Source: Cryptomeria japonica (lineage: Eukaryota; Streptophyta; Pinopsida; Cupressales; Cupressaceae). Taken from it: a stretch of 64,000 bases of DNA. The stretch spans positions 21,580,501 through 21,644,500 of the forward strand of contig NC_081413.1 in the NCBI RefSeq assembly GCF_030272615.1. Reading direction: 5' to 3'. The translations under genes and the position numbers were made by a program. Shown piece after piece: positions 33,361 through 46,022 of this stretch; position 1 is the first letter of the stretch; every line of letters starts with the position of its first letter. The notes beneath the pieces are model-generated. The model had not been told where the DNA came from. It made no database searches and saw only the letters and a program-made list of their open reading frames with translations.

Positions 33361-33730
33361 GTATGAGTATGAGATTACCCCCCATGTTCACTTTGGGTAG
33401 TGTGCTCATGTATACTATAACTATCTTTGAACTGAGGCTCTTTCTCCTCATCTCGATTCTCAATCTGAGTCTCTACCTGCTGCTCTAGGTTTTTAAGCCT
33501 AGTCTAGGTTTCTTGCATCACGCAAAGGAGTCAATTCAGCCATCAGAGTCTCTAGTTGTCCAGATCCTCTATCACTATCTTGGATGTTGTCAATACTATA
33601 GATTTCTTTTAGTTCTTGGTGATATAAATATTTATCTAATTTTACTAAACATACCACTAATTTACAAGAATTGAAACACATAATACAACACAACAAAAGT
33701 ACTATCTTTTCATTGATCAAGTTCAAAATT
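33361..33730 (-). pseudogene. Element F: gag N-terminal part and leader
   Basis: Read leftward: SDRGSGQLETLMAELTPLRD, ARNLD, then a charged stretch and EHTTQSEHGG, SHTHT, which runs in frame into the gag on the far side of C1 at 21562. Stops replace Gln codons. The region right of 33730 would hold F's untranslated leader and LTR, but I could not define them. Confidence 0.6.
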
Positions 33731-36700
33731 TCAATATATTTACATAATTATTTGTAATCTAAGAGCTCTATCTAAGAACTGTTATCATTTTTAGTGATGG
33801 GATCTTCTTGACCCTCTATGTTAGAGTTCAAGACCAATCAAAAACCTAGAGCACGTGTTTAGTGTTTTACTGCCTCTCTACCTCGACACGACTTTCAGTT
33901 TGGGTTTTTGTTTTTTGCTCATCTTTTAAGGTTATCTTAGAAAGGATGAATTATTTGAATACTTCCTTTTTTGATACTATCCAATTACATCTCTCCCTCT
34001 AAAGACACTTTAAGGCTTCTTACAAAAGTTTTTGTATTAGAAGGGGGAGAACAACAAGAGTAATCATGTTGTAGTCTTGTTGGCCAAAGACGAAAATGTA
34101 CCAGGTTACCGATGTTCTTCCACTAGGTTGTTCATATAAACATTCTAGTATCACCAAAATGCTTGGTTTTAATTTACTATCTAATTTTTCTTGGTGGGAA
34201 GCCTTAAGTTTAGTGTCAAAGTTAGTAGCTCTAATAACGTATGTAACATGCTAAAAAATATATAGAAAGAAAAGGATGTAATCTATCATTCTAGATCTTG
34301 ACAAATGACAAACAAGTAAATTATTGTTTTTCAAAACATAAGTAAATGAAATTTAACTTTTCTACAAGCAAGTATTAACATCAACCATTCTTCAAGGATT
34401 TCAAGTGCACATAAATAGTTCAAAGAGCTACTCTATCATAGTTTCACATCAAATAAAGTAAAAGAGAAGTTAAGAGTTTATATCTTATGAAATTACATTT
34501 GAAATTCCTTATGAACAATAGTATCTAATTTGAGGGAAAGTATCGGCAGACCAATTTATAACCCAACCATAGACCTGGTAGTGTACTACACATCTTCCTA
34601 CTGGAAGCATCCTAATCTTTCACAGGGTTGTAATTAGATGTTAGGTGCATGCCATCTGAGCCCAGTGTTTTGTACCTATAGGTAGTGCATCTAGTCCATG
34701 CAAGTTGGTCACACACTATAGGTACCTCCTATCTAGTATGACCTCTAACTAGGCAGTGCATCTAGTCTATGTGAACTGACAAATGCTTCCATAGCACAGT
34801 GTCACCATGGTCAAAGGTTTTTACAGTTGCAGGCAGAATTGAACATGTAGTCAATTTTCACCACCCTGCTCAACTAGAACATGAAACAAGGGTTCAGTCA
34901 TATTGACAAACTAGTTTGTCTATTATGTTAACTGCATACTAACAAGGTTTCAGGAACACATATGACTTTGTATTTAAGAATTACTTACTATACCATTCTT
35001 GATAGAATCCTTGTACTGTTATGATCATTGACAACTACTATTCAAATTTTGAACATTTCATTTTAAATGAAGTTAAATTTGAAAGTGGGTTAAGACATAA
35101 TATAAGTAAACATGTGCTTTCATCCTTTTACTCCCATGTCTATGAGCATGTGCAATTTAGGAAATACCAATAATTCAGCTTGTTTCTACAGAGAATTTGT
35201 ACCTTAAAACCCTTAAAGGGTAGCAATTTAGAAGTAGAAGTTAATCATTATCATTATATAAAGATGTAGCGAACAACTAAATGCTCCATAGAAATTTGAA
35301 TAAGCTAAGATAAACTAAAAGAAACAGTATCTAAATCTGAACAAAACTCTTGTAATTACTAGTATGTATGGCAAGGAGTAAACATTTTGAAGCAATGTTT
35401 AATGTATCATTCTTAAGAACAAATATAGGAAAGAGTTTTCTTTAAATTAAAAACCTAATTTTTATAGAAACTTCTTGCACACAACTATTATGTGGTCATT
35501 GACAAATATATTAAGTATTCTAGCAAAGATGAACTCAGTTAAGCTAAATGACCCATTGGGTGTTTAAATATCACATTTTAAAGAATGGTTCGTATGATTT
35601 ATTTATCATCACCCCTGTCTCTCCCTTTCTATATATATATATTTGGTACATGCATATGATTATGTATATGTATATATGTGCTAATTATTAATATATGGAG
35701 AGAATACACACATATATACATACATAGTCCCTATTCAATTCATACATAATCATTAATTTATTGTATTATATGACATTTAAAATAAAGTAAAAGTCCATAA
35801 TCGATTTATTTGCTCACAATTATTATATTTGAACTTAATTATATGAAATCTTGATTCAACATCATGAGTTCATAATAAAGAAGGCACGCTAACAACTCAA
35901 CTGACAATCTAGGGCTAACCAAACCAAAAACCTAGTTCACAACTCAACAACTCTTGGTTCTAACATCACATAACAGGACCAATACTTATAGGCTTTAGAG
36001 ACTCTGTTGAAAACTTGACCCTTCACCTTTTTACCTCATCTACCTGATGACACTTCTCATCACTTCTCGAAGGATGATGATTTTCCCACAACCACTGGTT
36101 CATAAGAATGTTAGCTCAAAATCACATCAATTATTATAACATGTAGGAATATGATTAGACAACAATACAAAGCTTTATTTACTAACAAATGAAATTTTTT
36201 CACATAAAGATTTTGTTCAAACCACTATTCTATTAACATTAACTAAACATCACATGTTAGTTCAAATAAAGCATAGCATATTATCAGTGAAAAGGAGGCA
36301 TGTAACATGAGAAGAGGACAAATCATCATCAAAAGAGCTTGCAATTATAGAATAAATTTTCATTTCTTGCTGGAGTATTTGGTGTTGCTAGATGATGAAA
36401 TTTGGTTCTATTAATATATTATATTACTATTTCAAATCACATCCTATAGTTGTAGTGCATATCCTACAAACAAAGATAAAATTTGAAGTAGTTTGTGATA
36501 TATCTCCTAGTGACTATCCCCATAACTGCAAGGTAATTGAGGAAAATGATTGCAAGATTGCTGTTCAAATTAGAGGAGGTTTAATTTTTTGTTTAGAACT
36601 TCATATTTTCTACAATAATTTGATTTATCTTTGAGAATGATTACATGATTTTTTGGTTTAGCATTCTTGGGGATAATACAAATATTTAGATTTGGAAGGA

Positions 36701-38017
36701 TGTTGAAAAGAGAAAGTTATTGATTGGAAAAGATGAATGGAATGCTATAAGACCTCAATTGATTAGGAACAAAATATTGCATTATGAGTACCATATTCAT
36801 AATATTTCATAGAAAATGTATGCATTCCTTGATATGTTTAGCAAGTTTGAGAGGAAGATGCAATTTCACACAGGTAAAAGATTACACTGAATTTTGTAGT
36901 ATGACATGTTTGGTTATTTTGGGCACAAGATCTTGGATCATCAATGTTGGAATTGCACGAGGACAAGAAATTTTGGGAAGGGAGGATAAGTCATCTCACT
37001 TTTTAAATTTTTTTCCAAAAATAGCTATTTATTGATAATAGTAAGTTGATAGTCCCAAAATAGCAAATCATGACAAGTTGGCAGTTTTGAAAATATTAAT
37101 GAATTTGGTGCTTTGTTTGATACTAGAATATTATTTAAACAAAAAATATAATTTAATATTAATTATTTTTTAAAAATTGGCATGGACTTCTCTTCTAGCC
37201 TATTTTTGACATTTAGTGGCCATACCAAGCTACAACAAATAACATTGATTCTTTGGAGTGGAAGAAATCAATGGACATTTGGCACCAAGAGTTACATGCA
37301 ATTCATTCATTCAAGGGAATATTTTCTGTTGGTTATGGGTTTTGGGTTCCCAACTTCAAATTAAATATTTCTGAATAAAACATTAATTTGGCCTTTGTTT
37401 GACATTATTCAACCTTTTTATTTTTCTGATATGATTAGTTACTCTTCAAAGGCTAATAAACATATGAAGAAGGAGGCTCAAGAGTAATATTATTGAGAGT
37501 TTCCAGGTGGATTAAGGATGAGAGTCAGAAGTTCATTATGGTAAAATCTCACTCAAAGATTATCATTGTGTTGAATGTTTAGATTTCATAGTTTCTCTCT
37601 ATGCATTTTGGTGAGGGTTTGCTAGTAGTTTGTGAGTGTAGTTTTGGGTTTTCATTCTCATATTGTTATATATTTTAATAAATATTAGAGACTATTTTTT
37701 TTCTTACTTACATTACCAAAACTCATATTTTGTCATTGAGATCAAATATTATGAGTTTGGGTAAGATACCTTATAGACACTATAGTTTGGCAATGTATGT
37801 TACCACCCCGTTTCAGAGTATTTTGGGTATCTTCATAATCTAAGTTTCATAAGTCTATTAGTAGTCATGAAGTTGTTCATTTGATATTTTTGACTTGTAT
37901 TTTCATCCATGTTTATAATAAATACATTATTAGTAAGTTTGCTGATTTTTTTTTTTAAAGTAGTGTTGTTTTGTAGTGCTTGCCAACATTCTATTTTTCT
38001 TTCAAATTTTAGTAAAT
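33731..38017. other. AT-rich intergenic DNA, nothing recognised
   Basis: More than 4 kb without a supportable gene. Short TA-rich runs occur at 35633-35650. A patch at 34540-34860 is less AT-rich and holds a repeated phrase GTGCATCTAGTC(C/T)ATG at about 34686 and 34757. The open stretches at 36392-36634 and 36784-37035 have no conserved motif and AT-driven composition. Confidence 0.4.
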
Positions 38018-40470
38018 GTTGTAGAAGTTTACTTGTGTAATATCAGTTTGCAATAGTAAATAAATTGTCATTCACTTATGCAAACCTCTATAATCATTTA
38101 CATATATGTTTGTATGAAGTTATCTACATATTGGTTATGATTGTTCAATCAAATCCTTTGGTAGTGTTTAATGCATTTTTAAAATTTTGGGAAAGATAAT
38201 TTTTTAGGTTTTTAAACCATTTTCAGATTTGGTATAAATTATTGCAAGAAAGGGATGTTGCAGTCTATCACTCTATATATGCCTCAATATTGATCTATAT
38301 CTAAATAATTACTTTATGTGCATTTTTTATTGCTTACATAATTTATTATATACAATTATTATAGGTTTCAAATGCATTTCAAAGTGTGTGCTAAAATTAT
38401 TGATGAAATTTGCAATTATGTACCAAGAAATGACACAATCTTGTGTGAACTTGGGCTCATTTACTGATTCCTCACCTATCTCCATCTATAAACATTTTCA
38501 TAATTTGACCTTATTGCCTTTATATCTATACATATTCCTATACATTAGACATTAAATATTCATATTATTCCCCAATGCATTTTCATTCAATCTCTACCTA
38601 AATATTACCATTTTTACGTTTGAGGTCAATCTAGTAGGTGTGTTTAAAAATTCAAATTCATTCCTTCTCTTTAAAATTTCTAAAATTTCATCCATTTATT
38701 TCTTCTCATTAGGTAACTTAGTACATGGTATACATGATTTATTTTAAATGTATTGATATTTAAAGGAATTCAATATACACTCATTCATAATCCAATGCAT
38801 TAAAAAATCATTTGTCAAGGAAGTGTAGTAGGAGCACTTTAATTAGATCACTAAAAATAACATAAATTTACATCATCAATCTGGAAAATTTAAATGATTA
38901 AAGATTGATGTTCTCAATCATTTCCATGACCTAAATTTTGGTCTTATCACTAGGGACCAATCTATAAGAATGAACCCATTTTAATTCATCTCTCCAAGGT
39001 ATTGTTTATATATTTCCAATCAATCCATAGACAATATATATAATGAACTTGGGAGTAGAAGTATAGAGAAGTACCCCAGTAGACTTGCAATAGAATTAAC
39101 AAAATAGTTTAATTTCAAAGAGAAATACAAACATTAAAAATTAACTAAATTAATCTAAACATGCACAAATTTTCTTTTTACATTAATACTATTTTTTATA
39201 TTAATCATAAAATGAAATACTTAACCCTCTATATAATTGTATAACTAATATTTAATAATTCAAATTTATTTAACTTATATAATAACTATTCTATTTAATA
39301 ATTTATTTAATAATTAATTTATAAACAAAATTATATGTTTTTCATTCAGTTAACGTAGATTAACTTTTATAACAACTATTCTATTTAAAAATGGGTTTAA
39401 TTGCTACTTCGATCCATTTCCACACAATTTCCAGCCATGGTAAGAAATCATTTATTTTCTTTTCTCTTCGTTTGTCAAATCAACTGATTTAGGTTTTTCA
39501 GAGGTGAATTATTTCTATTTTATATCAATATTTTATTAAAATGTAGTTGTGCAGTGCATTATTTTCTTCCTCGTGTGGAAGAAAATAAAGACCAAAAAAG
39601 GGCGTAAAAAAGTGAAGATCAGATTGGGACGACAAGAGCCATTAATTTTAAAAGACAAGTTTATTCCTACACTGAAATATCATTTCAGACATGGCTAAAG
39701 TTGTCGATTAGACTGTAGACGTATGATAGACAAAAGGTATCTCCAAAGGTTGAGAGAAAATACCTACTGTTCCCACTTTCTACCATTATCAAAGAAATTG
39801 AAGTTAAAGAAACCAAATATTTCCATACACTGTCCATCTTTTTCTCATGCTTTATGTAATCTATCGTATTCTGTCAAAAGTATAGTCAGTGAGCTTGTTG
39901 TTTAGCATTTTGCAATACTTTAAAAGAAAAAAAGTTTATTCCTAGGGATTCATAGACCATTAAATATCATTTTAGAAACGACTGAAGTCTGACATGTATA
40001 ATAGGTATCTTCAATAGTGAATGCGGACTGTAAAAGTATGATAAAGAACAATAGGCATCTTCAACGTTTAAGATAATATACGTAGTAAAAAAAAGTTTTT
40101 TTCCCACACTTGGTCTCACCACGAAAGAATATACACTGTCCATCTTTTCATGCTTTACTGAATCTGCCAGATTCGCTCAAAAGCATGGTCAGTGAGTTTG
40201 TCGTTTTGCATTTTGCAATACTTTAAAAGTTTATTCTTGTGGAAAAGCAGCTTTAATAGCAAAACAGTTCAGAGATCATTAAATATTATTTTAGAGATGA
40301 CTGAAGTTATTGATCTGATTTTAAGATTGACATATACAATGTACCTTCAATAATTTCCATTAATAATGTAGGAAAAAAGATTCGACTTACATCTCTAGAA
40401 TGATCTATTTGTAGTATTTAAGAAAAATATAAAATAATGAAAATTATCTTAGTATTCTCCTCCACTATAC
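38018..40470 (+). repeat. 2.4-kb dispersed duplication, left copy
   Basis: Matches 52338-54565 in the same orientation with substitutions and small indels throughout; anchors are TGTTGTAGAAGTTTA, TTTGTATGAAGTTAT, ATTTATTATATACAATTATTATA and CCATTTCCACACAATTTCC. No coding sequence is visible in either copy. It contains a tandem sub-repeat (from 39650). Confidence 0.8.
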
Positions 40471-40600
40471 CCAAAAAAAAAAATTGGATCATGTCCATTT
40501 TCTTCATATATTCTTTCTTAATCTTACAGATTTTCTTTAAAAAAGTATTTAGCGAGCTTAAATATCTTTATAGATAAATAGCTTTCACATATAAAAGTTT
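39650..40600 (+). repeat. Three-unit degenerate tandem repeat, ~300-350 bp
   Basis: Units are marked by CACTGTCCATCTT at 39828 and 40134 and CATGTCCATTT at 40490. Each is followed by a phrase such as GTCAGTGAG(C/T)TTGT and GCATTTTGCAATACTTTA in the first two. The third is most decayed and lies past the end of the shared block. The right-hand block at 54.3 kb has a single unit. Confidence 0.65.
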
Positions 40601-41099
40601 ATTTCTATTGTCATATAGACATCAAAAAGTATCATTTTGCACATGGAAGAAATGTTTAATACAAATACAAATTTTCAATTTCGATCACATAAAATGATCT
40701 TTGTATTAGAATTCTTTATAAAGTTTATGTTTCTAATTAAAAATAAAAATCTCTATAAAGAATTGTAAAATGTAATGTTAGGACGTAAATATCTTTAAGT
40801 CAACCAAATTTATTATTACTTGCAGCTGCAAGGTACCTAAACATACAACAGTTATAATGCCTCTTCAATGTGTAGCTTTGAGATGTCCATATCTCGATGA
40901 TGTTTTTCTTTGTTCCTTGAGATGCATGGATTGTAAGTGTGTTTCTCTTGAATGCTATTTCTATCTTTGTTTTAGTGTGTGTATAATGTTCTTTATGACT
41001 CATGTTGTATTTGGACCATTGATCATTGTTGTGTTTGAATTGAGACGCATGTGTATGGACTAATATACCTAGTTTTGGATTTGACTATATAAGTAACGT
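40601..41099. other. Intergenic, nothing recognised
   Basis: AT-rich; overlapping short open stretches on both strands near 40800-41063 show no motif. Confidence 0.35.
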
Positions 41100-41790
41100 A
41101 GTATATTTATCACACTATTTTTTAACTATTGATTTGAAACATTAGAATATTTTTAAATTTTTGGACTTTTTCGGAAAATATACCTATTTCTTTTTAGTAA
41201 ATTCAAAACTAAAAATTAAAATATAAATACTTCCTCTTAATAATAGAGTTTGCATTAGTCCACATAAATCAATGTGAACAATCTTTAATGGTTTTATTAC
41301 TTTGTATGATATTACTACTAGAACACTTTCCTTATGTTACTTTGCCGAAATGTTATCTCACACGAATTGGTTGATTTCTTAGTTAGGTCATAATCCTCTC
41401 ACTATCTACTTCTTAATAATTCAATCTTCCAAAATTAAGATGACAATACCATATATCTGATAGTTAGGTTTAGTCTAAATAAGATTCCTTAAATTTTACT
41501 TCAATATCTTCTTAGGTTGTTTTTTTATTGATTTAAAATGAGAATATTCAATCCTTGATCATGTCAACTTTTGTAATCAACATGTTACTTGAAATTTAAT
41601 CAATCATATTGCATACATTATACTTGAAAGAGGCTTTGAAACTCTTTTGTACAAACTATTCGTGTGATTATGCTTTAAATATTGAACAAAATAAATATCT
41701 AGAATATTTATTATTTTACCACATTTAAATGTAGCAATATTAATGACACATTTGAGGGAAGAACATAAACCTTCATTGATTTATTTTATG
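41100..41790 (-). pseudogene. Very decayed Ty1/copia integrase fragment
   Basis: Read leftward across shifting frames: a GAG-pre-integrase trace (CHLNFGRLNY), then KPLKIVHIDLCGLMQT, followed by SFEFTKKK, VYF and KKSKNLKIF. Known copia integrases have an equivalent HTDLCGPM block with the first catalytic Asp, and the Phe/Lys-rich block after it. No frame is open for more than about 20 codons, so this is among the oldest insertions here. The ends are not defined. Confidence 0.55.
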
Positions 41791-41944
41791 ACTATAATTA
41801 AATATTTATATGGTGTAAAAGCTTTGTTTAATAGTTGTCAATCTTAACAACATAATTGCACACTATCGTAATACCATAATTGAGTGGTATTAATCTATTT
41901 TATAAACTTACACTAAAATTTCTCTCTTATTATATATTTTTCTT

Positions 41945-42162
41945 AACCTAGTGGTATCCCCGCATCCCAGCCCAATGCTCAACAACCTGTATCTTGGGTA
42001 CCTCAAGTGAGACTAGTCAACTAGAGGTGGCAAGACTGCCTAATAGGTCTGTCACTAGGCACCAGGCAAATCTGGTAAACGTCTTGCGATGTGAGTTGAA
42101 CCTAGGACGATGAGGGAGAAAACAAGCTGCCCAAGGCCAACCACACTACCATTCAATGTTTT
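41945..42162 (-). mobile_element. tRNA-derived SINE
   Basis: On the minus strand the head carries an A-box-like TGGTTGGCCTTGGG and a B box GGTTCAACTC, about 35 bp apart as in tRNA genes. The body shares ACTAGTCTCAC and, near the end, GGGGATACC with the SINE at 61268. An A-rich tail follows. Flanks TCTCTCTTATTATATATTTTTCT (41921 on, 23 bases, here cited by position) and the corresponding 42163-42184 are imperfect direct repeats, i.e. a target duplication. SINEs are copied by LINE machinery. Confidence 0.65.
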
Positions 42163-42184
42163 TCTCCCTTATTATATTTTTCCT

Positions 42185-42974
42185 CAAATTTCACCTTGCC
42201 AAGGAATGCCCTTAAAGATTACATAACAAAACTTGCTAATAACATAAATTCTAGGGACTGGATAGTCATTAATGTACCAGTGCATAAGTTACCTCCATGC
42301 ACCATAACTTATGTATTAGTACAACCTAGAAACTTCATAGTTGTTTTCATTTTTAAATATAAGTTCTATTGCTGAAAAAATTCAAATAAATTTCTTTTTG
42401 TTCACTTTTATTTTAATACACAAACATCCAATTTCATTACACAAAATAATATACTGCTTTTTATTCTATAAACAAAAGAGTATTATATTTTAATGGACAA
42501 TTATAGGTTTAGATATTACAATAAATTTCTGAAAACTTTAACAGGCAAATTAAAAATAATATGACATTAAAAAATGTTTATTATTATTATTATTATTCTA
42601 GAATGTTTTATTTTATAGAAAACATAATATAATACTCAATAACTTGGATAATTCAATAACAGAATATCTTAACTTGAATAAGAGAAAATGGATGAGTCGC
42701 TTAATGACGGATAACCCAATAACAAAATACCTATTCGACTCCTAAATATTTTATAGAAAACATAGTAACTAAATAAAACATATATTAATCTTAGATAGTA
42801 AAATGACATGAGTAACCAATACATCAATTATTCCAATACACAGATTGATTAAGAATTTTATCTTTGACACTTTTGTCTATTGAACATACGAAATACACCT
42901 GTCATTATATTCATTAATTAATTAAAAATTTAAATACAATTAATCTTTTATTTTAAACAAATTAATTATTAATC
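42185..42974. other. AT-rich intergenic DNA
   Basis: Contains a short (ATT)n run at about 42578-42597. No gene or element recognised. Confidence 0.4.
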
Positions 42975-42977
42975 TTA

Positions 42978-44194
42978 TTCGAGCTTTTGTGGAAGAACTT
43001 CACAAAAGACCCCTTGTTTTCTAGAATAAAGAGGACTCCTTGGTTTGGATTAAGAGTGCCGCTGGTTCTTATTCAGTTAAAGATGGTTATAATTCTTTAG
43101 TTCAGACTTCTCCATCCCCTTGCTGGCCTACTAAGCTTTTTTGGCATCCATCTTGTCTTCCTAAAGTAGGGTCATTTGCTTGGTTGGCAGTCCAAGATAA
43201 GGTTCTCACCAGAATGCGCTTGGATAGACTTGGGATTACAATTGTATTTCCTTGTGTTTTTTGTGGTCATTGTATGGAATCCATGGATCATCTTTTCTTG
43301 GTTTGTCCATTTGCTTCTAATTGTTGGTATTGGTTATTTGGCATGCTTGGCTGGTCTTCTGCGATAGGTCCCAATCTTCTTTTTCATTTCATTACCTGGC
43401 CCTTGTTGTTTTCCTCATCATTCTATTCATCCCTTTGGGTTGTGGCCACATCACTAGTAATTTGGAATATTTGGATTGAAAGAAATTCTAGAATTTTTAA
43501 TCATAAAAAGGCCACTTTCTCTGAAGTAATTGGTAAAATTCAAACCTCCATCAGTGAGGTGGTTCTTTCGTTCATTCATAAAAACTTAGATCATCTCAGT
43601 TCTTTCTCTCATTGGGATAATCAGGTTACTTGGAAATGGACCGCTCTTCGTCAAATGCCTTCCCATGGGGCTGTATCAGGAGGTCTATCTTCTTTGGTTA
43701 AACAAAAATTGGCCAGATGGACTCCCCCTCCATTCCCTTCATTCAAACTTCAGTTTGATGGAGCCTCAAAGGGGAATCCGGGAAAGTCTGGTATTGGAGT
43801 AGTTATTTTTTATCATTCTTCAAAATTCATCAAAGTTGTGGGTAAACAAATTGGACATGGTACCATTAACATGACTGAGTTTCAGGCTTTATCCTTTGGG
43901 CTTGATATCTCTCTTTCATTAAACATTAAAGACATTGTTATTGAAGGTGATTTCATGGTCGTGTTTCAAGCGGTTGTAGCCAAGAAATGTCTATCTTGGC
44001 ATCTTCAATATTTCTTAGATCACATTCTTCAGTAGTTAAAATGCTTTTCCACTTTTTCTATTTCACATTGTTTTAGGGAGATCAATGTCATTGCAGATTT
44101 TTTAGCAAATAAGGTTGTTGTTGAGGATGTCGATTTCCTGGAGGTCTCTCCCTCGGACATTCCTGCATCTTGCATGAAGATGCTTTTTTTATAG
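42978..44194 (+). pseudogene. LINE ORF2 C-terminus: zf-RVT module and RNase H
   Basis: Open from 43040 to 44035. Residues 1-100 form the zf-RVT module that follows plant LINE RTs: VWIKSAAGSYSVKDGY, FWHPSCLPKVGSFAWLA, RMRLDRLGI and CVFCGHCMESMDHLFLVC. From about residue 233 is an RNase H of RVT_3 type: LQFDGASKGNPGKSGIG (first Asp), NMTEFQALSFGLDI (Glu), IVIEGDFMVV (Asp). A single TAG at 44033-44035 interrupts it. The same frame continues with FREINVIADFLANK, the last RNase H helix, to TAG 44192-44194. Upstream of 43040 the frame is readable back to about 42978 across one TAG. One stop in about 400 codons makes this one of the youngest decays in the window. Confidence 0.85.
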
Positions 44195-45456
44195 GTGGTC
44201 CTCCTTCTTGAAATCCTACTTCACTATCTATGCTTCATTAGTATATGTAGTAAAGGTGTTGGCCTTCATGACAATTTTGTGCTATTGATATCTTATGTTA
44301 GATTTCATTCATGGGGTAGGAAATTGGTTAGGTTTTCTTCTACTAGTCTAAGTTGTACCTTCTCATGTCTCCTTACTTTATGTGATGGTTACTTCCCTAT
44401 ATGGCTATAGGGGGGATGTTGTCCTGCCTTATGGCAACATTCCTGTTGTAGTCATATTTGGTAGTTTCTTTGCACAAAGTCCGGAGGTAGGAGGGGTATC
44501 TTTGGTTTGGATGGTGGATTTTTCTTTCTTGGTTGAGTGGTTGTCTTTGGTTATCTTGGTTGGCAGGCTGTTTTGAATTTCTTCTGTAATTTTGGGATCT
44601 CTTTGGCTTATGGCAACCATTACATATTAATCAGTACTTGTACGACAGGGGTACTTGCATAATATCTGTCTGATCCTTTATTTTTGGTAATCTTTTTTTG
44701 TTGCGGCTGGTTGTTGGTTGCCTTCCCATCAGGCTTTCGTAACTTAATCACTTTTTTTTTCCTCTTCGCTTCATTTGGCATCACAATCTATCGGTGATTC
44801 AAGTAGTTGTTCTAATGATTGGGGATATTATGCTATTCGTTGCCTTTATCATTGTGTGATCATCTTCATATTAGCAGGTTTCTTTCATGATGCGATAATT
44901 ATGACATGGTGATCCTGTTCTCAGTTATTTGATTGTTGGTGGGCACTTATGGCTATCATTCGATCTTTGTCTTGCTTTTCACTCTAACATCATGTTCTGT
45001 TTTCTATGGAGAATTCTTACCAAATTCAGTGGATGGTGGCTTTTTTTGAGGAATTGGAAAGAGCAGTTAATGTGGATCTCTTATTCTTGGTTCTCTCATG
45101 GCTCCAAGTTTTGTTTTCTTCAGAGCTTTGGATTCTTGTGGTGTTTAGACAGGCTGGATTTTGGGATGATGGCTCTGATTTTTGGTTGGCATTCTCGACT
45201 CCATCTTCAGATGCTCTCTGTTAGATTGCTTCTTATAGCTTCCTTTATATCTAATGCGGATGGCAATGTATTACAATGTATCTGGGGGGTTTTGGTATGC
45301 CTATGGGCTTTTTGTAATGGTTAGATGGGCTTATGTTTTCTTGAGCAATACTAAAGGGTTTTCTTACTGGTTCTTTCCCTTCAGTGCTCTTTTAATCAGA
45401 CACATGTAAAAATTTATATAATCAATATAATTTTAGTGGTCTCATCCACTTTTATC
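44195..45456 (+). other. LINE 3' untranslated region
   Basis: T-rich sequence between the ORF2 stop and the poly(A), without coding signs; the small open stretches in it are chance. Confidence 0.65.
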
Positions 45457-45472
45457 AAAAAAAAAAAAAAAA

Positions 45473-46022
45473 GTGCTGCATAAAGGACATTGAGGCCGTG
45501 GACATATGCAGCTCTCTTATAAAATGAAAATTGAATTGAAATTGCTCAACCAAATTTGCAGACCAGAACAATTAACAATTTTGAGGAGGTTTCATACCTT
45601 GTACATAACAAGATTTCAATGAACATAAATTTTGATCATCCTTACTATGTTGGATTTGAAGCAACAAATGAAGAGAATAAGAAATGGAAGAAACCCAAAG
45701 ATCATATGTAGCAAACCATAAAACATCGTCCTTCATTAAACAGTGTCAAGAGTTTATCTATTTACAATTTTTTTTCTTTTGCATAACCCAGTTTCATCAA
45801 CCAATAATTTGTACTCAATCTATAAACTTTGTAATCAGAAACTGCAAAGTTACAAATAACTCTTTAAAATTAAGAATGCACGCTTAGTGTAAGAAGATCA
45901 AGTATTGTAAGTACATATGTCTAGTACTAGCCATAGAACAAAATAATTATGAAATATAATATATAGTGATGATCTATGCCATCTGAAATGTTGCAGGAAC
46001 CTGGTCTTCTACTAATGAGGCT
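45473..46022. other. Intergenic, downstream of the membrane-protein gene
   Basis: No gene seen. It includes the expected 3' untranslated region of the minus-strand gene ending at 46023, but no clear poly(A) signal can be singled out. Confidence 0.4.

Larger units (their letters stand above)
42975..45472 (+). mobile_element. 5'-truncated LINE (non-LTR retrotransposon)
   Basis: The coding end of a plant L1-type ORF2 (zinc-binding module and RNase H) is followed by a 1.26-kb 3' untranslated region and an A16 tail at 45457-45472. The endonuclease and RT are missing, as is usual for aborted target-primed reverse transcription. No convincing target duplication was found at the two ends. Confidence 0.85.

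Noticed and set aside
36392-37035. Two short reading frames in the AT-rich region
   Set aside because: No conserved motif and AT-driven amino acid content; nothing to separate them from chance.
40857-41063. Overlapping plus and minus reading frames, Cys-rich on the plus strand
   Set aside because: Both strands open by chance; no promoter, motif or homologue recognised.
41945-42162. A tRNA gene
   Set aside because: A and B box-like sequences are there, but no cloverleaf stems; body, tail and flanking duplication fit a SINE.
44195-45324. Reading frames after the LINE ORF2
   Set aside because: They lie in the LINE 3' untranslated region, are T-rich and have no domain.
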